DNA of 64,000 bases from Rubrivivax sp. (GTDB lineage: Bacteria > Pseudomonadota > Gammaproteobacteria > Burkholderiales > Burkholderiaceae_C). The stretch is from the NCBI GenBank assembly GCA_022842595.1, contig JALHPF010000007.1:1-64000 (forward strand). Reading direction: 5' to 3'. Of this stretch, positions 42,326-51,260 are shown piece after piece; position 1 is the first letter of the stretch, and each line of letters begins with the position of its first letter. The position numbers and the translations under genes were made by a program. The notes under the pieces are model-generated. The model did not search any database and was not told the origin of the DNA. It saw only the letters and a list, made by a program, of their open reading frames with translations.

Positions 42326-43284
42326 CAGAAGTAGCCTTCTTTCTTGCGCCGCTCCATCGCGGCGTCGGAACTGCGGTCGTCCATGCGCGTGGCACCGCGC
42401 TCGCTGACGGTGACGGTCAATGTCTCGGCCACGACCTCGGTGGCGTTGGCGGCCAGGCTGTCGACCGGGCAGGTGCAGGTCATGTCGCCGACGGTGCGAA
42501 AGCGCACCTGCGCGACCTCGACGGCTTCGCCCGGCAGTGCCGGCGTCACCTCGGTCAGCGGCACGAGCAGGCCCTTGCGGCGCATCACTTGGCGGTCGTG
42601 GCTGTAGTACAGGCCGGGCAGTGGGATGTTCTCGCGGGCGATGTACATCCAGACGTCGAGCTCGGTCCAGTTGCTGATGGGGAACACACGGAAATGTTCG
42701 CCCGGGCGCAGCCGGGTATTGAACAGCGTCCAGAGCTCGGGCCGCTGTTCCTTCGGCTGCCACTGGCCGAAGCTGTCGCGGTGGCTGAAGATGCGTTCCT
42801 TGGCTCGCGCCTTTTCCTCGTCACGCCGGGCGCCGCCGATGAGTGCGTCGAAGCAGTGTTCCTCGATGGCCTCGAGCAGGGCCACGGTCTGGTGCGGGTT
42901 GCGCGACTCGAGCGGGCTGCCCAGGCGCACCGTGCCGCGGCGGATCGACTCCTCGACATGGCCGACGACCAGACGATCACCCATCTCCGCAAGACGCTGG
43001 TCGCGGAAGCGGATGACTTCCGGGAAGTTGTGGCCGGTGTCCACGTGCAGCAGCGGAAAAGGCAGCCGGCCCTTGAAGTCGTTGCCCGCCACACGCTGCT
43101 TGAAGGCTTTTTCGGCCAGGCGCAGCACCACGCAGCTGTCCTTGCCACCCGAAAACAGCAGGGCCGGGCGCTCGAAGTTGGCCGCGACCTCGCGCAGGAT
43201 GAAGATCGCTTCTTCCTCCAGGCCGTCGAGGTGGCGGTGGTCGACGGCGGGCAGAAGGCGGCTGGCGTCCAAAGGCTGGTTCAT
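42325..43284 (-). CDS. cysD: Sulfate adenylyltransferase subunit 2
   Basis: 319 residues from ATG 43284, which overlaps the cysH stop (ATGA). PP-loop LLFSGGKDSCVVLRLAEKAF (SGGKDS about 45-50) that binds ATP, then VDTGHNFPEV and FPISNWTELDVWMYI, all typical. It forms a heterodimer with CysN. Fourth gene of the operon. Confidence 0.96.
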   Translation of the reverse strand: MNQPLDASRLLPAVDHRHLDGLEEEAIFILREVAANFERPALLFSGGKDSCVVLRLAEKAFKQRVAGNDFKGRLPFPLLHVDTGHNFPEVIRFRDQRLAEMGDRLVVGHVEESIRRGTVRLGSPLESRNPHQTVALLEAIEEHCFDALIGGARRDEEKARAKERIFSHRDSFGQWQPKEQRPELWTLFNTRLRPGEHFRVFPISNWTELDVWMYIARENIPLPGLYYSHDRQVMRRKGLLVPLTEVTPALPGEAVEVAQVRFRTVGDMTCTCPVDSLAANATEVVAETLTVTVSERGATRMDDRSSDAAMERRKKEGYF

Positions 43285-44051
43285 GAAGTTCGTTCTTCCG
43301 ATGTTGCCGCATGCACTGCCGCATGCACATGCAAGCCGCATTCCTTGGCGCCTTCCTGTTCCCACCACCAGCGGCCGGCGCGGAAGTCTTCGCCCAGCGC
43401 CACCGCGCGGGTGCAGGGCGCACAACCGATGCTGGGGTAGAACGCGTCGTGCAATGGGTTGTAGGGCACGTCGTGCGCACGGATGTAGTGCCAGACGTCG
43501 CCCCAGGCCCAGTCGGCCAGCGGGTTGATCTTGCGCCGGCCCGGGCCGTCGACCTCGTCGAAATCGACCCGGGCGCGGTCGCCGCTCTGTTCGCGGCGCA
43601 GGCCCGTCACCCAGGCGGTGCGCCCGGCCAGCAGGCGCGACAGCGGCTCCAGCTTGCGCAGGCCGCAGCAGGCTTTGCGGCCTTCGATGCTGTCGAACAT
43701 CACCCGGTCGCCGCGCTGGGCCACGAACTGCATCACCTGCCGTGCCGGCGGGCTGAAGACTTCCACCTGCAGGCCATAGCGCTGGGTGATGCGCGGCAGC
43801 AGGGCCAGCGTTTCGGCATGCAGCATGCCGGTGTCCAGGGTGGCCACGGGAATCGCCAGGCCGTGACGGGCGATGAGGTCGGTGACGACCATGTCTTCGG
43901 CCCCCAGGCTGGTGGCCTGCACCACGGTGCCGGCGTGCTGCGTGGCCACGCGGCGCAGCACGGCCAGCGCGCTGGCCACCCGTTCGTCGAAGCCAGGCAG
44001 GCGGCGGGCGTTCAGGTCGATGGCACGTCCCGGGGCCGTGGTGCCATTCAT
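43281..44051 (-). CDS. cysH: Assimilatory APS reductase (CysH family, 4Fe-4S type)
   Basis: 256 residues. It has the two Cys pairs that bind a 4Fe-4S cluster, CC at 128-129 (KACCGLRK) and CxxC at 210-213 (CAPC), and the catalytic Cys 238 in KECGLH. This identifies the APS (rather than PAPS) type, in line with the absence of cysC in the operon. It reduces APS to sulfite with thioredoxin or glutathione. Overlaps: cysD by 4 bp, DUF934 gene by 4 bp. Confidence 0.93.
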   Translation of the reverse strand: MNGTTAPGRAIDLNARRLPGFDERVASALAVLRRVATQHAGTVVQATSLGAEDMVVTDLIARHGLAIPVATLDTGMLHAETLALLPRITQRYGLQVEVFSPPARQVMQFVAQRGDRVMFDSIEGRKACCGLRKLEPLSRLLAGRTAWVTGLRREQSGDRARVDFDEVDGPGRRKINPLADWAWGDVWHYIRAHDVPYNPLHDAFYPSIGCAPCTRAVALGEDFRAGRWWWEQEGAKECGLHVHAAVHAATSEERTS

Positions 44052-44437
44052 GGCCGCACCTCGCCCACGTCGCCCGGCGCTGCCTGGTAGTGCAGCGGCG
44101 GCTGGCCGTGGATCGAGCCGTCGAACCAGCCCAGCGCACGTTGCGCGTCCTGCAGCTTCTGGTCGGCGCGCAGCTGCACGGCGGTGAAGCCGCAGCGGCG
44201 CAGCAACGGCATCATGTCGGTGAGCACCTCGCCCGTGGCCACGATCTCTCCGCGATAGCGCAGCCGCAGGCGCAGCAGCACCGCCTGCGAATAGGCGCGG
44301 CCGTCGGTCCACTTCGGGAAATGCAGCGTGATGGCGGGCAAGGCGTGCACACGGTCGGCATGGGCCAGCACGTCTTCGGTGTTGGGCCAGGCGGCCATGC
44401 CGGCAGGCAGCACCGCGTCGACGTCGATGAACCTCAT
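44048..44437 (-). CDS. DUF934 protein of the cys operon
   Basis: 129 residues with the DUF934 core (HFPKWTDGRAYSQAVLLR, DMMPLLRRCGFTAVQLR). This family is found almost only between cysI and cysH in proteobacteria and is thought to support sulfite reduction, but no activity is proved. No signal or membrane segments. Overlaps both neighbours by 4 bp. Confidence 0.93.
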   Translation of the reverse strand: MRFIDVDAVLPAGMAAWPNTEDVLAHADRVHALPAITLHFPKWTDGRAYSQAVLLRLRLRYRGEIVATGEVLTDMMPLLRRCGFTAVQLRADQKLQDAQRALGWFDGSIHGQPPLHYQAAPGDVGEVRP

Positions 44438-46158
44438 ACGGCGTTCTCCACGGGCTGGGCCGTGCTGCGACGCACGGCGTTGGCGGCCTGGCGGAAGGGC
44501 GGCACGCCGAGGCGGCGCGCGGTGTCGATGAAGCGTTCGCCTGGCGTGCGCGCACTGCGGTAGGTGTCGATGATGGCCTCGATCACGTCAGGCACCTCGT
44601 CGGCCGCGAACGACGGGCCGATGACCTTGCCGGCCACGGCCGCGCCCGACAATGTGCTGCCATCGGCGCCGGCCACCGTCACCTGATACCACTCGCTGCC
44701 GTCCTTGTCGACGCCCAGGATGCCGATATGGCCGCTGTGGTGGTGGCCGCAGCTGTTGATGCAGCCGCTGATGTGCAGGTCGATGTCGCCGATGTCGTGC
44801 TGCTCGTCGAGGTCGGCGAATCGCTCGGTGATGGCCGCCGCTATCGGGATCGACCGGGCATTGGCCAGCGCGCAGAGGTCGCCGCCCGGGCAGGCGATCA
44901 TGTCGGTCAGCAAGCCGATGTTCGGCGTGGCAAAGCCGCCTTCGCGCGCGGCCAGCCACAGGCCATGCAGATCGGTCTCGGCCACCCAGGGCAGCAGGAG
45001 GTTCTGGTCGTGGCTGACTCGCGCTTCGCCCAGGCTGTAGCGGTCGGCCAGTGCGGCGGCGCCTTCCAGCTGTTCGGCGGTGACGTCGCCCGGCGGCAGG
45101 CCGGCGCGCTTGAGCGACAGCGTGACGGCGCGGTAGCCAGGTAGCTTGTGCGCATGCACGTTGCGCTGCAGCCAGCGGTTGTAGGCGGCGGGTACTTCAA
45201 CTTGGGGGCCGGCGGCGATGGTGGCTGTGCGCAGGGCCGGCAGTTCGAAGCCGGCGGCCACGCGGTCGTATTCGGCCTGTTCGATGAAGGTGGTGCCTTC
45301 GTCGGCGCACAGCGCCGCGAATTCGCGATTCACGGCATCGACGAAGCGCTGGCCCTCGGCCTTGACCAGGATCTTGATGCGCGCCTTGTACATGTTGTCG
45401 CGCCGGCCATACAGGTTGTAGACGCGGACGATGGCCTCGATGAACACGAGGATCTGCTGCCAGGGAACGAAGTCGTTGATGAGCGTGGCGATGATCGGCG
45501 TGCGCCCCATGCCGCCGCCCACGGCCACGCGAAAGCCCACCTCGCCTGCAGCGTTGCGGCGCAGCTTCAGGCCGATGTCGTGCCAGTCGGTGGCGGCGCG
45601 GTCCTCGGAAGCACCCGTCACCGCCAGCTTGAACTTTCGCGGCAGGAAGGCGAATTCCGGGTGCAGCGTGCTCCACTGGCGCAGGATCTCGCAATAGGGG
45701 CGCGGGTCGACCTCTTCGTCGGGCGCGATGCCGGCGAACACGTCGCTGGTGATGTTGCGGATGCAGTTGCCGCTGGTCTGGATGCCGTGCATGTCGACGC
45801 TGGCCAGCAGGTCCATGACATCGGCCGCCTGCGGCAGCGGGATCCAGTTGAACTGCAGGTTCTGGCGGGTGGTGAAGTGGCCGAAGCCGCCGCGCTGCTG
45901 GGGCTGGCCGGCGTCCTGGAGGTCGAAGTCGCGGGCAATTCGTGCCAGCACGCGCAGTTGCGCGGCCGATACTTCGCCGTAAGGCACGGCCACGCGCAAC
46001 ATCGGCGCGTGGCGCTGCACGTACCAGCCGTTCTGCAGGCGCAGGGGGCGGAAGTCTTCGTCCGGCAGCTGGCCGGCAAGATGACGCTGCAGCTGGTCGC
46101 GGAACTGCCCGGCGCGCTGGCGCAGGAACTGGCGGTCAAAGTCGGTGTATCGGTACAT
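44434..46158 (-). CDS. cysI: Ferredoxin-type sulfite (nitrite/sulfite) reductase
   Basis: 574 residues starting MYRYTDFDRQFLRQRAG; an upstream ATG at 46248 would add about 30 non-homologous residues lying in the promoter. Two siroheme-reductase halves are visible; cluster ligands are CPGGDLC (C-x5-C) and CINSC (C-x3-C, about 465-469). This single-subunit hemoprotein reduces sulfite to sulfide by six electrons. No CysJ flavoprotein is encoded nearby, whereas fdxA and a ferredoxin reductase follow the operon. First gene of a six-gene unit with 1-4 bp overlaps. Confidence 0.94.
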   Translation of the reverse strand: MYRYTDFDRQFLRQRAGQFRDQLQRHLAGQLPDEDFRPLRLQNGWYVQRHAPMLRVAVPYGEVSAAQLRVLARIARDFDLQDAGQPQQRGGFGHFTTRQNLQFNWIPLPQAADVMDLLASVDMHGIQTSGNCIRNITSDVFAGIAPDEEVDPRPYCEILRQWSTLHPEFAFLPRKFKLAVTGASEDRAATDWHDIGLKLRRNAAGEVGFRVAVGGGMGRTPIIATLINDFVPWQQILVFIEAIVRVYNLYGRRDNMYKARIKILVKAEGQRFVDAVNREFAALCADEGTTFIEQAEYDRVAAGFELPALRTATIAAGPQVEVPAAYNRWLQRNVHAHKLPGYRAVTLSLKRAGLPPGDVTAEQLEGAAALADRYSLGEARVSHDQNLLLPWVAETDLHGLWLAAREGGFATPNIGLLTDMIACPGGDLCALANARSIPIAAAITERFADLDEQHDIGDIDLHISGCINSCGHHHSGHIGILGVDKDGSEWYQVTVAGADGSTLSGAAVAGKVIGPSFAADEVPDVIEAIIDTYRSARTPGERFIDTARRLGVPPFRQAANAVRRSTAQPVENAV

Positions 46159-46242
46159 CGGAACCAGGCGGGAACGAAGCAGGGCGGGCAGGGCAGCCGA
46201 AGGCAAAACCCCGGAAGATCGGGACTGTAGAGAACCCTGATA

Positions 46243-46252
46243 TTCCATGGAA
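46243..46252. promoter_or_regulatory. Palindrome in the cysI/patatin divergent promoter region
   Basis: TTCCATGGAA, in AT-richer DNA (46236-46275) between the divergent cysI and patatin genes. It is a candidate site for a sulfur regulator such as CysB, but this is a guess based on position. Confidence 0.35.
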
Positions 46253-46273
46253 CGACTCTTTTGTTGTTTGCAT

Positions 46274-47239
46274 ATGCGCTTTCCATCCGTTTTCACGCGT
46301 GTCGGCACCCTTGCGGTGTTGCTTGCGCTCGCGGCGTGCCAGACCGCGCCGCGCAGCAGCGCGCCTGTGCCACCCACCGCTCCGCCGCCGGTGTCGCAGA
46401 GCCCGGCGGTGCAGCCACCCGTTGCTGCACCGGCAGCACCACTGCCCCTGCGGCCGCCTCGCATCGGCCTGGCGCTGGGCGGCGGCGCGGCGCGGGGTTT
46501 CGCGCACATCGGCGTGATCCAGGTGCTCGAGGAGAACGGCATCCGCCCAAGCCTGGTGGTGGGCACGTCCGCCGGCAGCCTGGTGGCCGCGCTCTACGCT
46601 TCGGGCAAGACCGGCGCCGAGATGGGTGCCCTGGCCCAGGGCATGGACGAAGGCGCGATCACCGACTGGTCGTTTCCTGGCCGTGGTCTCATTCGTGGCG
46701 AAGCGCTGGCGCGCTGGGTGCGCGACAACACCGGCGGCCAGCCGATCGAACGCATGGTGCTGCCGCTGGGCATCGTCGCCACCGACCTGGACAACGGCGC
46801 TGCCGTGCTCTTCCAGCGCGGCGACACCGGTGTGGCGGTGCGGGCGTCCAGCGCGGTACCGGCGGTGTTCCAGCCGGTGCGTATCGGCACGCGCGAATAC
46901 GTCGACGGCGGTCTGGTGGCACCAGTGCCGGTGCGCTTTGCCCGGCAGATGGGCGCTGAATTGGTGCTGGCAGTCGACATCAGCGTGGTGCCCGAAGGCC
47001 ATGCCACGGGTGACGTGATGAAGCTGCTGCTGCAGACCTTCGCCATCATGGGCCGCAGCATCAACCAGCACGAACTGCGCGACGCCGACATCGTGCTGCG
47101 GCCGGCGCTGGCGGGAATGTCGGGCGGCGACTTCACTTCGCGCGTGCGTGCCATCCTGGCTGGGCGCGAAGTCGCCAAGCAGCAGTTGCCGGCGCTGAAG
47201 GCGCGCATCGCGGCGCTGGGCAAGGCGCCGGCGCCATGA
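46274..47239 (+). CDS. Patatin-like phospholipase lipoprotein (RssA-like)
   Basis: 321 residues from ATG 46274; the first 27 nt of a longer frame do not look like a signal. Lipoprotein signal ends LAAC (Cys 22), followed by a Pro/Ala-rich linker (25-60). Patatin domain: oxyanion loop GGGAARG (69-75), nucleophile Ser 99 in GTSAGS, catalytic Asp 211 in VDGG. It should hydrolyse phospholipids or related acyl esters at the envelope. Followed by a strong bidirectional terminator. Confidence 0.92.
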   Translation: MRFPSVFTRVGTLAVLLALAACQTAPRSSAPVPPTAPPPVSQSPAVQPPVAAPAAPLPLRPPRIGLALGGGAARGFAHIGVIQVLEENGIRPSLVVGTSAGSLVAALYASGKTGAEMGALAQGMDEGAITDWSFPGRGLIRGEALARWVRDNTGGQPIERMVLPLGIVATDLDNGAAVLFQRGDTGVAVRASSAVPAVFQPVRIGTREYVDGGLVAPVPVRFARQMGAELVLAVDISVVPEGHATGDVMKLLLQTFAIMGRSINQHELRDADIVLRPALAGMSGGDFTSRVRAILAGREVAKQQLPALKARIAALGKAPAP

Positions 47240-47242
47240 AAA

Positions 47243-47273
47243 AACCCCCGCGCGCCTTGCGGCGCCGGGGGTT
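47243..47273. terminator. Bidirectional intrinsic terminator (patatin gene / phaP)
   Basis: Stem AACCCCCG with CGGGGGTT (8 bp), then a C bulge and GCGCC/GGCGC (5 bp) with loop TTGC. On the minus strand a T6 run follows, a classic rho-independent end for phaP; on the plus strand TTCTTC follows. Confidence 0.9.
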
Positions 47274-47313
47274 CTTCAGATGACAGCGAGTCGAATTGTT
47301 AGAGCAAGCTCGC

Positions 47314-47871
47314 TCAGGCGACGCGCTTGCCAGCCTTGGTGGCTTGCTGCGAGGCCTTGACCGCCTGGTTGGTCATGGCCGTGAAGTTGGCTTCTGCCAC
47401 TTCAGCGGCTTGCTTGCTGGCCTTCTGGACGCTTTCGAAGGCGTTGTTGGCAGCAGCCACAGCCGACTTCACCAGGGCAACAGCGTTCTCGCTGCCGGCC
47501 GGGGCGTTCTTGACGGCGGTGTCGACCAGGGCCAGCACCTTCTTCTGGCCGTCGGCCATCGTGGCTTCGGCGGTCTTGGTCAGCTCGGCGCCGGCGCCGG
47601 CAACGATGTCATACACGTGGCGGCTGTAGGCGGCGGCCTTCTCGGCGCTGGGCTGCAGCAGGCTGGCCTGCAGGGCCATCAGTTCCTGCACGTCCTTGAC
47701 GGCCAGAGCGGCGCTGGTGGTCTCGGCGGCTTCGCTCAGCGTGGTCTTGGCCACTTGCATGTTCAGCTCGACCAGCTTCTCGACGCTCTCGAAAGCCTTG
47801 TTGGTCAGGCCGAAGAGGGTGTCCATGTTGGCCTTGTGAGCGGCGACGAATTGTTCAGCGGTGAAGTTCAT
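47314..47871 (-). CDS. phaP: Phasin (PHB granule protein)
   Basis: 185 residues from ATG 47871, AGGAG upstream. Phasin_2 family: starts MNFTAEQFVAAHKANMDTLFG, then amphipathic Ala/Lys/Glu-rich helices (SVEKLVELNMQVAKTTL) and C-terminal repeats of Ala/Lys. It coats polyhydroxybutyrate granules and controls their size and number. It has its own promoter (TTGCAA-N16-TATACT) flanked by two PhaR-like dyads, and a good terminator behind. No signal peptide. Confidence 0.95.
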   Translation of the reverse strand: MNFTAEQFVAAHKANMDTLFGLTNKAFESVEKLVELNMQVAKTTLSEAAETTSAALAVKDVQELMALQASLLQPSAEKAAAYSRHVYDIVAGAGAELTKTAEATMADGQKKVLALVDTAVKNAPAGSENAVALVKSAVAAANNAFESVQKASKQAAEVAEANFTAMTNQAVKASQQATKAGKRVA

Positions 47872-47951
47872 AAAAAGTCTCCTGAAAGCAGGTGTTGAGA
47901 AACCTGAAGCGGCGCGACTGATCTGGAACAGGCCCTCTGTGGACATGTCGT

Positions 47952-48025
47952 TTGCTGCGCTGCAACATGGAATGAAGTATAGGGGTAAGCCCGAGCATTG
48001 CAAGCACTTTTTGCTGCGCCGCAAC
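47952..48025 (-). promoter_or_regulatory. phaP promoter with two PhaR-like operators
   Basis: Sigma70-like -35 TTGCAA (47998-48003) and -10 TATACT (47976-47981, minus strand) with a 16-bp spacer. Two near-identical 15-bp boxes, TTGCTGCGCTGCAAC (47952-47966) and TTGCTGCGCCGCAAC (48011-48025), lie either side. TGC/GCA-rich dyads of this kind are known for PhaR, which represses phasin genes until PHB is made. Confidence 0.8.
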
Positions 48026-48047
48026 AAAGTAGGCGCGCCTTCCTAGA

Positions 48048-49040
48048 ATGCCGCGAGTGCGCGCCTTCCATTCCGACCAGTTCGTTCTGCCGCTGCCACC
48101 TGGCCACAGCTTCCCGATGGCCAAGTACCGGCTGCTGCGTGAAGCCGTGGAAGCCGACCTGCCGGGCATTCGTGTGACCGAGGCTGAACCGGCCAGCGAC
48201 GGCGAGCTGGCGCTGGCGCACGACCCATCCTGGATCAGCGCCGTGGCCGAAGGCACCACCAGCGCCGCCCAGCAGCGCGAGATCGGCTTCCCGTGGTCGC
48301 AACGCATGGTCGAACGTTCGCGGCGCTCGGTCGGCGCCACCATCCAGGCGGCACGCACGGCCTTGTTTGGCGGCGAAGGGGTTGCGGCCAACCTGGCCGG
48401 CGGTACCCACCACGCCTACGCCCACAAGGGCTCGGGCTACTGTGTCTTCAACGACGTGGCCGTGGCCGCGCGCCTGATGCAGGCCGAGTGGCACCGCCAG
48501 CACGGCCAGACGCGCAGCATGCTGCGCGTGTTCGTCGTCGACCTGGACGTTCACCAGGGCAACGGCACCGCTGCCATCTTCCGCGACGACTTGAGCGTGT
48601 TCACGCTTTCGCTGCACGGCGCAAAGAACTTCCCGTTCCGCAAGGAGGCCAGCAGCCTGGACGTCGAGCTGCCCGATGGCTGCACCGACGTGCCCTATCT
48701 GCAGGCGCTCGACGACGCACTGGCCGAAGCCTGGGCGCGCCAGGTCGCGGCGCCGCCAGGCCTGGCCTTCTACCTGGCCGGCGCCGATCCGCACGAAAAC
48801 GACCGCCTCGGTCGTTTGAAGATCAGCAGTGCCGGCCTGGCCGAACGCGACCGCCGGGTGTTGCGGGCCTTGCGCGAACGGGGCATCCCGGTGGCGCTCT
48901 CGATGGCCGGCGGCTACGGCCGCGACCTGGCCACCACGGTGGCCGTGCAGCGGCAGACGCTGGTCGAGGCCTGGCACAGCTGGCAGGAGTGGCAGGCCAG
49001 GACAGTCGCGCAGCAGCGCGCGGCAGAATCCGCCACATGA
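48048..49040 (+). CDS. Histone deacetylase-like zinc hydrolase
   Basis: 330 residues of the HDAC/AcuC/acetylpolyamine amidohydrolase superfamily. Zinc and active-site motifs: GGTHHAYAHKGSGYCVFND (about 118-136), DLDVHQGNGT (about 164-173) and GADPHEND (about 243-250). Bacterial members remove acetyl groups from proteins or small amines. The stop overlaps the thioesterase start (ATGA), and the pair is followed by a nitroreductase and a hydroxyacid dehydrogenase. The substrate is unknown. Confidence 0.93.
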   Translation: MPRVRAFHSDQFVLPLPPGHSFPMAKYRLLREAVEADLPGIRVTEAEPASDGELALAHDPSWISAVAEGTTSAAQQREIGFPWSQRMVERSRRSVGATIQAARTALFGGEGVAANLAGGTHHAYAHKGSGYCVFNDVAVAARLMQAEWHRQHGQTRSMLRVFVVDLDVHQGNGTAAIFRDDLSVFTLSLHGAKNFPFRKEASSLDVELPDGCTDVPYLQALDDALAEAWARQVAAPPGLAFYLAGADPHENDRLGRLKISSAGLAERDRRVLRALRERGIPVALSMAGGYGRDLATTVAVQRQTLVEAWHSWQEWQARTVAQQRAAESAT

Positions 49041-49486
49041 CCGAACGCGCCACTCCCCGCCCCCGTTCGCATTACGCCCATTTCAGTGCCATCGACACAC
49101 GCTGGATGGACAACGACGTGTACGGGCATGTCAACAACGTCGTCTACTACAGCTACTTCGACACGGCGGTGAACCGCTACCTGATCGAGGCCGGTGCGCT
49201 CGACATCCATCGTGGCGACGTCATCGGCCTGGTCGTCGAGACGCAGTGCCACTACTTCGAACCCCTGGCCTTCCCGCAGCGCGTCGAAGCCGGCCTGCGC
49301 GTCGCCAAGTGCGGCCGCAGCAGCGTGCGCTACGAGGTCGGGCTGTTTGCGCACGAGGCACCGCAGACCGCGGCCGCCGGGCACTTCGTGCATGTGTACG
49401 TGGACCGCGCCACGCGCCGACCGGTGAACTTGCCGCCGGCCCTGCTGCAGGCGCTTCGGGGCCTGAGCTTGGCCGATTCACCATGA
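49037..49486 (+). CDS. Acyl-CoA thioesterase, 4HBT hotdog family
   Basis: 149 residues of the hotdog fold. The signature IDTRWMDNDVYGHVNNVVYY (catalytic Asp about 27, with GHVNN) is the 4HBT/YbgC-like motif. No signal peptide. It overlaps the upstream hydrolase gene by 4 bp. It hydrolyses short or aromatic acyl-CoA thioesters; the exact substrate is not known. Confidence 0.92.
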   Translation: MTERATPRPRSHYAHFSAIDTRWMDNDVYGHVNNVVYYSYFDTAVNRYLIEAGALDIHRGDVIGLVVETQCHYFEPLAFPQRVEAGLRVAKCGRSSVRYEVGLFAHEAPQTAAAGHFVHVYVDRATRRPVNLPPALLQALRGLSLADSP

Positions 49487-49516
49487 ACGATTCACCTTGA
49501 CCGATCGACCTGTCGA

Positions 49517-50230
49517 ATGACCACCACGTTTCCCGAGATCACCCCCGCCACCACGGCTGCCGTCGACACCGCCATCACCAGCCGGCGCTCGCTGCGCGCG
49601 TTCCTGCCCACGCCCGTGCCGCGCGAGACCGTTCAGGCCATCCTGCAGGTGGCCTCACGTGCGCCGTCGGGCACCAACACCCAGCCCTGGCAGGTGCACG
49701 TGCTGACCGGCGCAAGCCTGGCCCGGCTGTCCAACGCCATCCGCGCCGCCTACGACGACCCGGCCGTGCGTGCCACGCACACCGAGGAATACGCCTACTA
49801 CCCGACGCAGTGGCAGAGCCCCTTCATCGACCGCCGCCGCAAGGTCGGCTGGGATCTGTACACGCTGCTGGGCATTGCCAAGACCGACAAGCAGCGCATG
49901 CACGAACAGCATGCCCGCAACTACGCCTTCTTCGACGCGCCGGTAGGCCTGATCTTCACCATCGACCGCGTGCTGCAGCAAGGCAGCTGGCTCGACTACG
50001 GCATGTTCCTGCAGAACATCATGGTGGCGGCGCGTGGCCGCGGGCTGGACACCTGCCCGCAGGCCGCGTTCACGCAGTTCCACCGCATCATCAGTGCTGA
50101 ATTGAGGCTGCCCGCCGAACAGATGGTGGTGTGCGGCATGGCGCTGGGCCATGCCGACCCGGCCGCCGTCGAGAACACCCTGGTCACCGAGCGCGAGCCA
50201 GTGGCCGGCTTCACCACCTTCCACGACTGA
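49517..50230 (+). CDS. Nitroreductase family flavoprotein
   Basis: 237 residues, FMN-binding fold: SRRSLRAFLPTPVPRETV (about 22-39), SRAPSGTNTQPWQVHVLTG (about 49-67) and a C-terminal VVCGMALGHAD. Length and GTNTQPW match proteins that reduce nitroaromatics or quinones with NAD(P)H. 30 bp after the thioesterase gene and 7 bp before the dehydrogenase gene, so probably one operon. Confidence 0.9.
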   Translation: MTTTFPEITPATTAAVDTAITSRRSLRAFLPTPVPRETVQAILQVASRAPSGTNTQPWQVHVLTGASLARLSNAIRAAYDDPAVRATHTEEYAYYPTQWQSPFIDRRRKVGWDLYTLLGIAKTDKQRMHEQHARNYAFFDAPVGLIFTIDRVLQQGSWLDYGMFLQNIMVAARGRGLDTCPQAAFTQFHRIISAELRLPAEQMVVCGMALGHADPAAVENTLVTEREPVAGFTTFHD

Positions 50231-50237
50231 ACAAGCG

Positions 50238-51224
50238 ATGACCCAACCCGCCATCCTGGTCGCCCGCGCCGTCTTCCCCGAGGTGCTGGCGCATCTGGCC
50301 CAGCACTTCGAGGTCGAATCGAACCAGGCCGACACCATCTTCACCAAGGCCGAACTCATCGAGCACCTGCAGGGCAAGCAGGGCGCCTTCACCACCGGCA
50401 GCGAGCGCATCGACGCCGAGGTGCTGGCTGCCTGCCCGCAATTGCGCGTGGTGGCCAACATGGCGGTGGGCTACAACAACTTCGACATTGCCGCCTGTAC
50501 CGCCGCCGGTGTCTTGGCCACCAACACCCCCGACGTGCTGACCGAGACCACGGCCGACTTCGGCTTCGCGCTGATGATGGCCACCGCGCGTCGCATGGCC
50601 GAGAGCGAGCGGTTCCTGCGCCGTGGCGAATGGACGAAGTGGACCTACGACATGTTTGCCGGCAGCGACGTGCACGGCGCAACGCTGGGCATCCTGGGCA
50701 TGGGCCGCATCGGCCAGGCGATTGCGCGGCGCGGTGCGCTGGGCTTCGGCATGAAGGTGATTTATCACAACCGCAGCCGGCTGCCCGCCGCGGACGAATC
50801 GCCGCTCGGCGCACGCTACGTCGACAAGGCCACGCTGCTGCGCGAGGCCGACCACCTGGTGCTGGTGCTGCCCTACAGCGCCAGTGCCCACCACGCCATC
50901 GGCGCGCCCGAGCTGGCGCAGATGAAGCCCACCGCGACACTGACCAACATCGCGCGCGGTGGCATCGTCGACGACGTGGCGCTGGCTGCGGCACTGCGTG
51001 ATCGCCGCATTGCCGCAGCCGGGCTCGACGTGTTCGAGGGCGAGCCGGCCCTGCACCCCGACCTGCTGGACGTGCCGAACGTGGTGCTCACGCCGCATAT
51101 CGCCAGCAGCACGCTGGCGACGCGGCGGGCGATGGCCGACCTGGCGGCGAAGAACCTGGTGGCGGCGCTGACCGGCGGTGTGCCGCCGACCCCGATCAAC
51201 GGCGAGGTGTTGGCGAAGGCCTGA
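50238..51224 (+). CDS. D-2-hydroxyacid dehydrogenase (glyoxylate/hydroxypyruvate reductase type)
   Basis: 328 residues, start ATG 50238 eight bp after the nitroreductase stop. NAD(P) motif GILGMGRIGQAIARR (about 152-166), active-site Arg (NIARGGIVDD, about 237), Glu (FEGEP, about 266) and His (TPHIASST, about 284). GhrB/hydroxypyruvate reductase-like. It reduces glyoxylate or hydroxypyruvate, or a related 2-keto acid. Confidence 0.92.
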   Translation: MTQPAILVARAVFPEVLAHLAQHFEVESNQADTIFTKAELIEHLQGKQGAFTTGSERIDAEVLAACPQLRVVANMAVGYNNFDIAACTAAGVLATNTPDVLTETTADFGFALMMATARRMAESERFLRRGEWTKWTYDMFAGSDVHGATLGILGMGRIGQAIARRGALGFGMKVIYHNRSRLPAADESPLGARYVDKATLLREADHLVLVLPYSASAHHAIGAPELAQMKPTATLTNIARGGIVDDVALAAALRDRRIAAAGLDVFEGEPALHPDLLDVPNVVLTPHIASSTLATRRAMADLAAKNLVAALTGGVPPTPINGEVLAKA

Positions 51225-51260
51225 ACCAAGCTGGGTCGGCGCAGCGCGCCGGCGCAAGGC

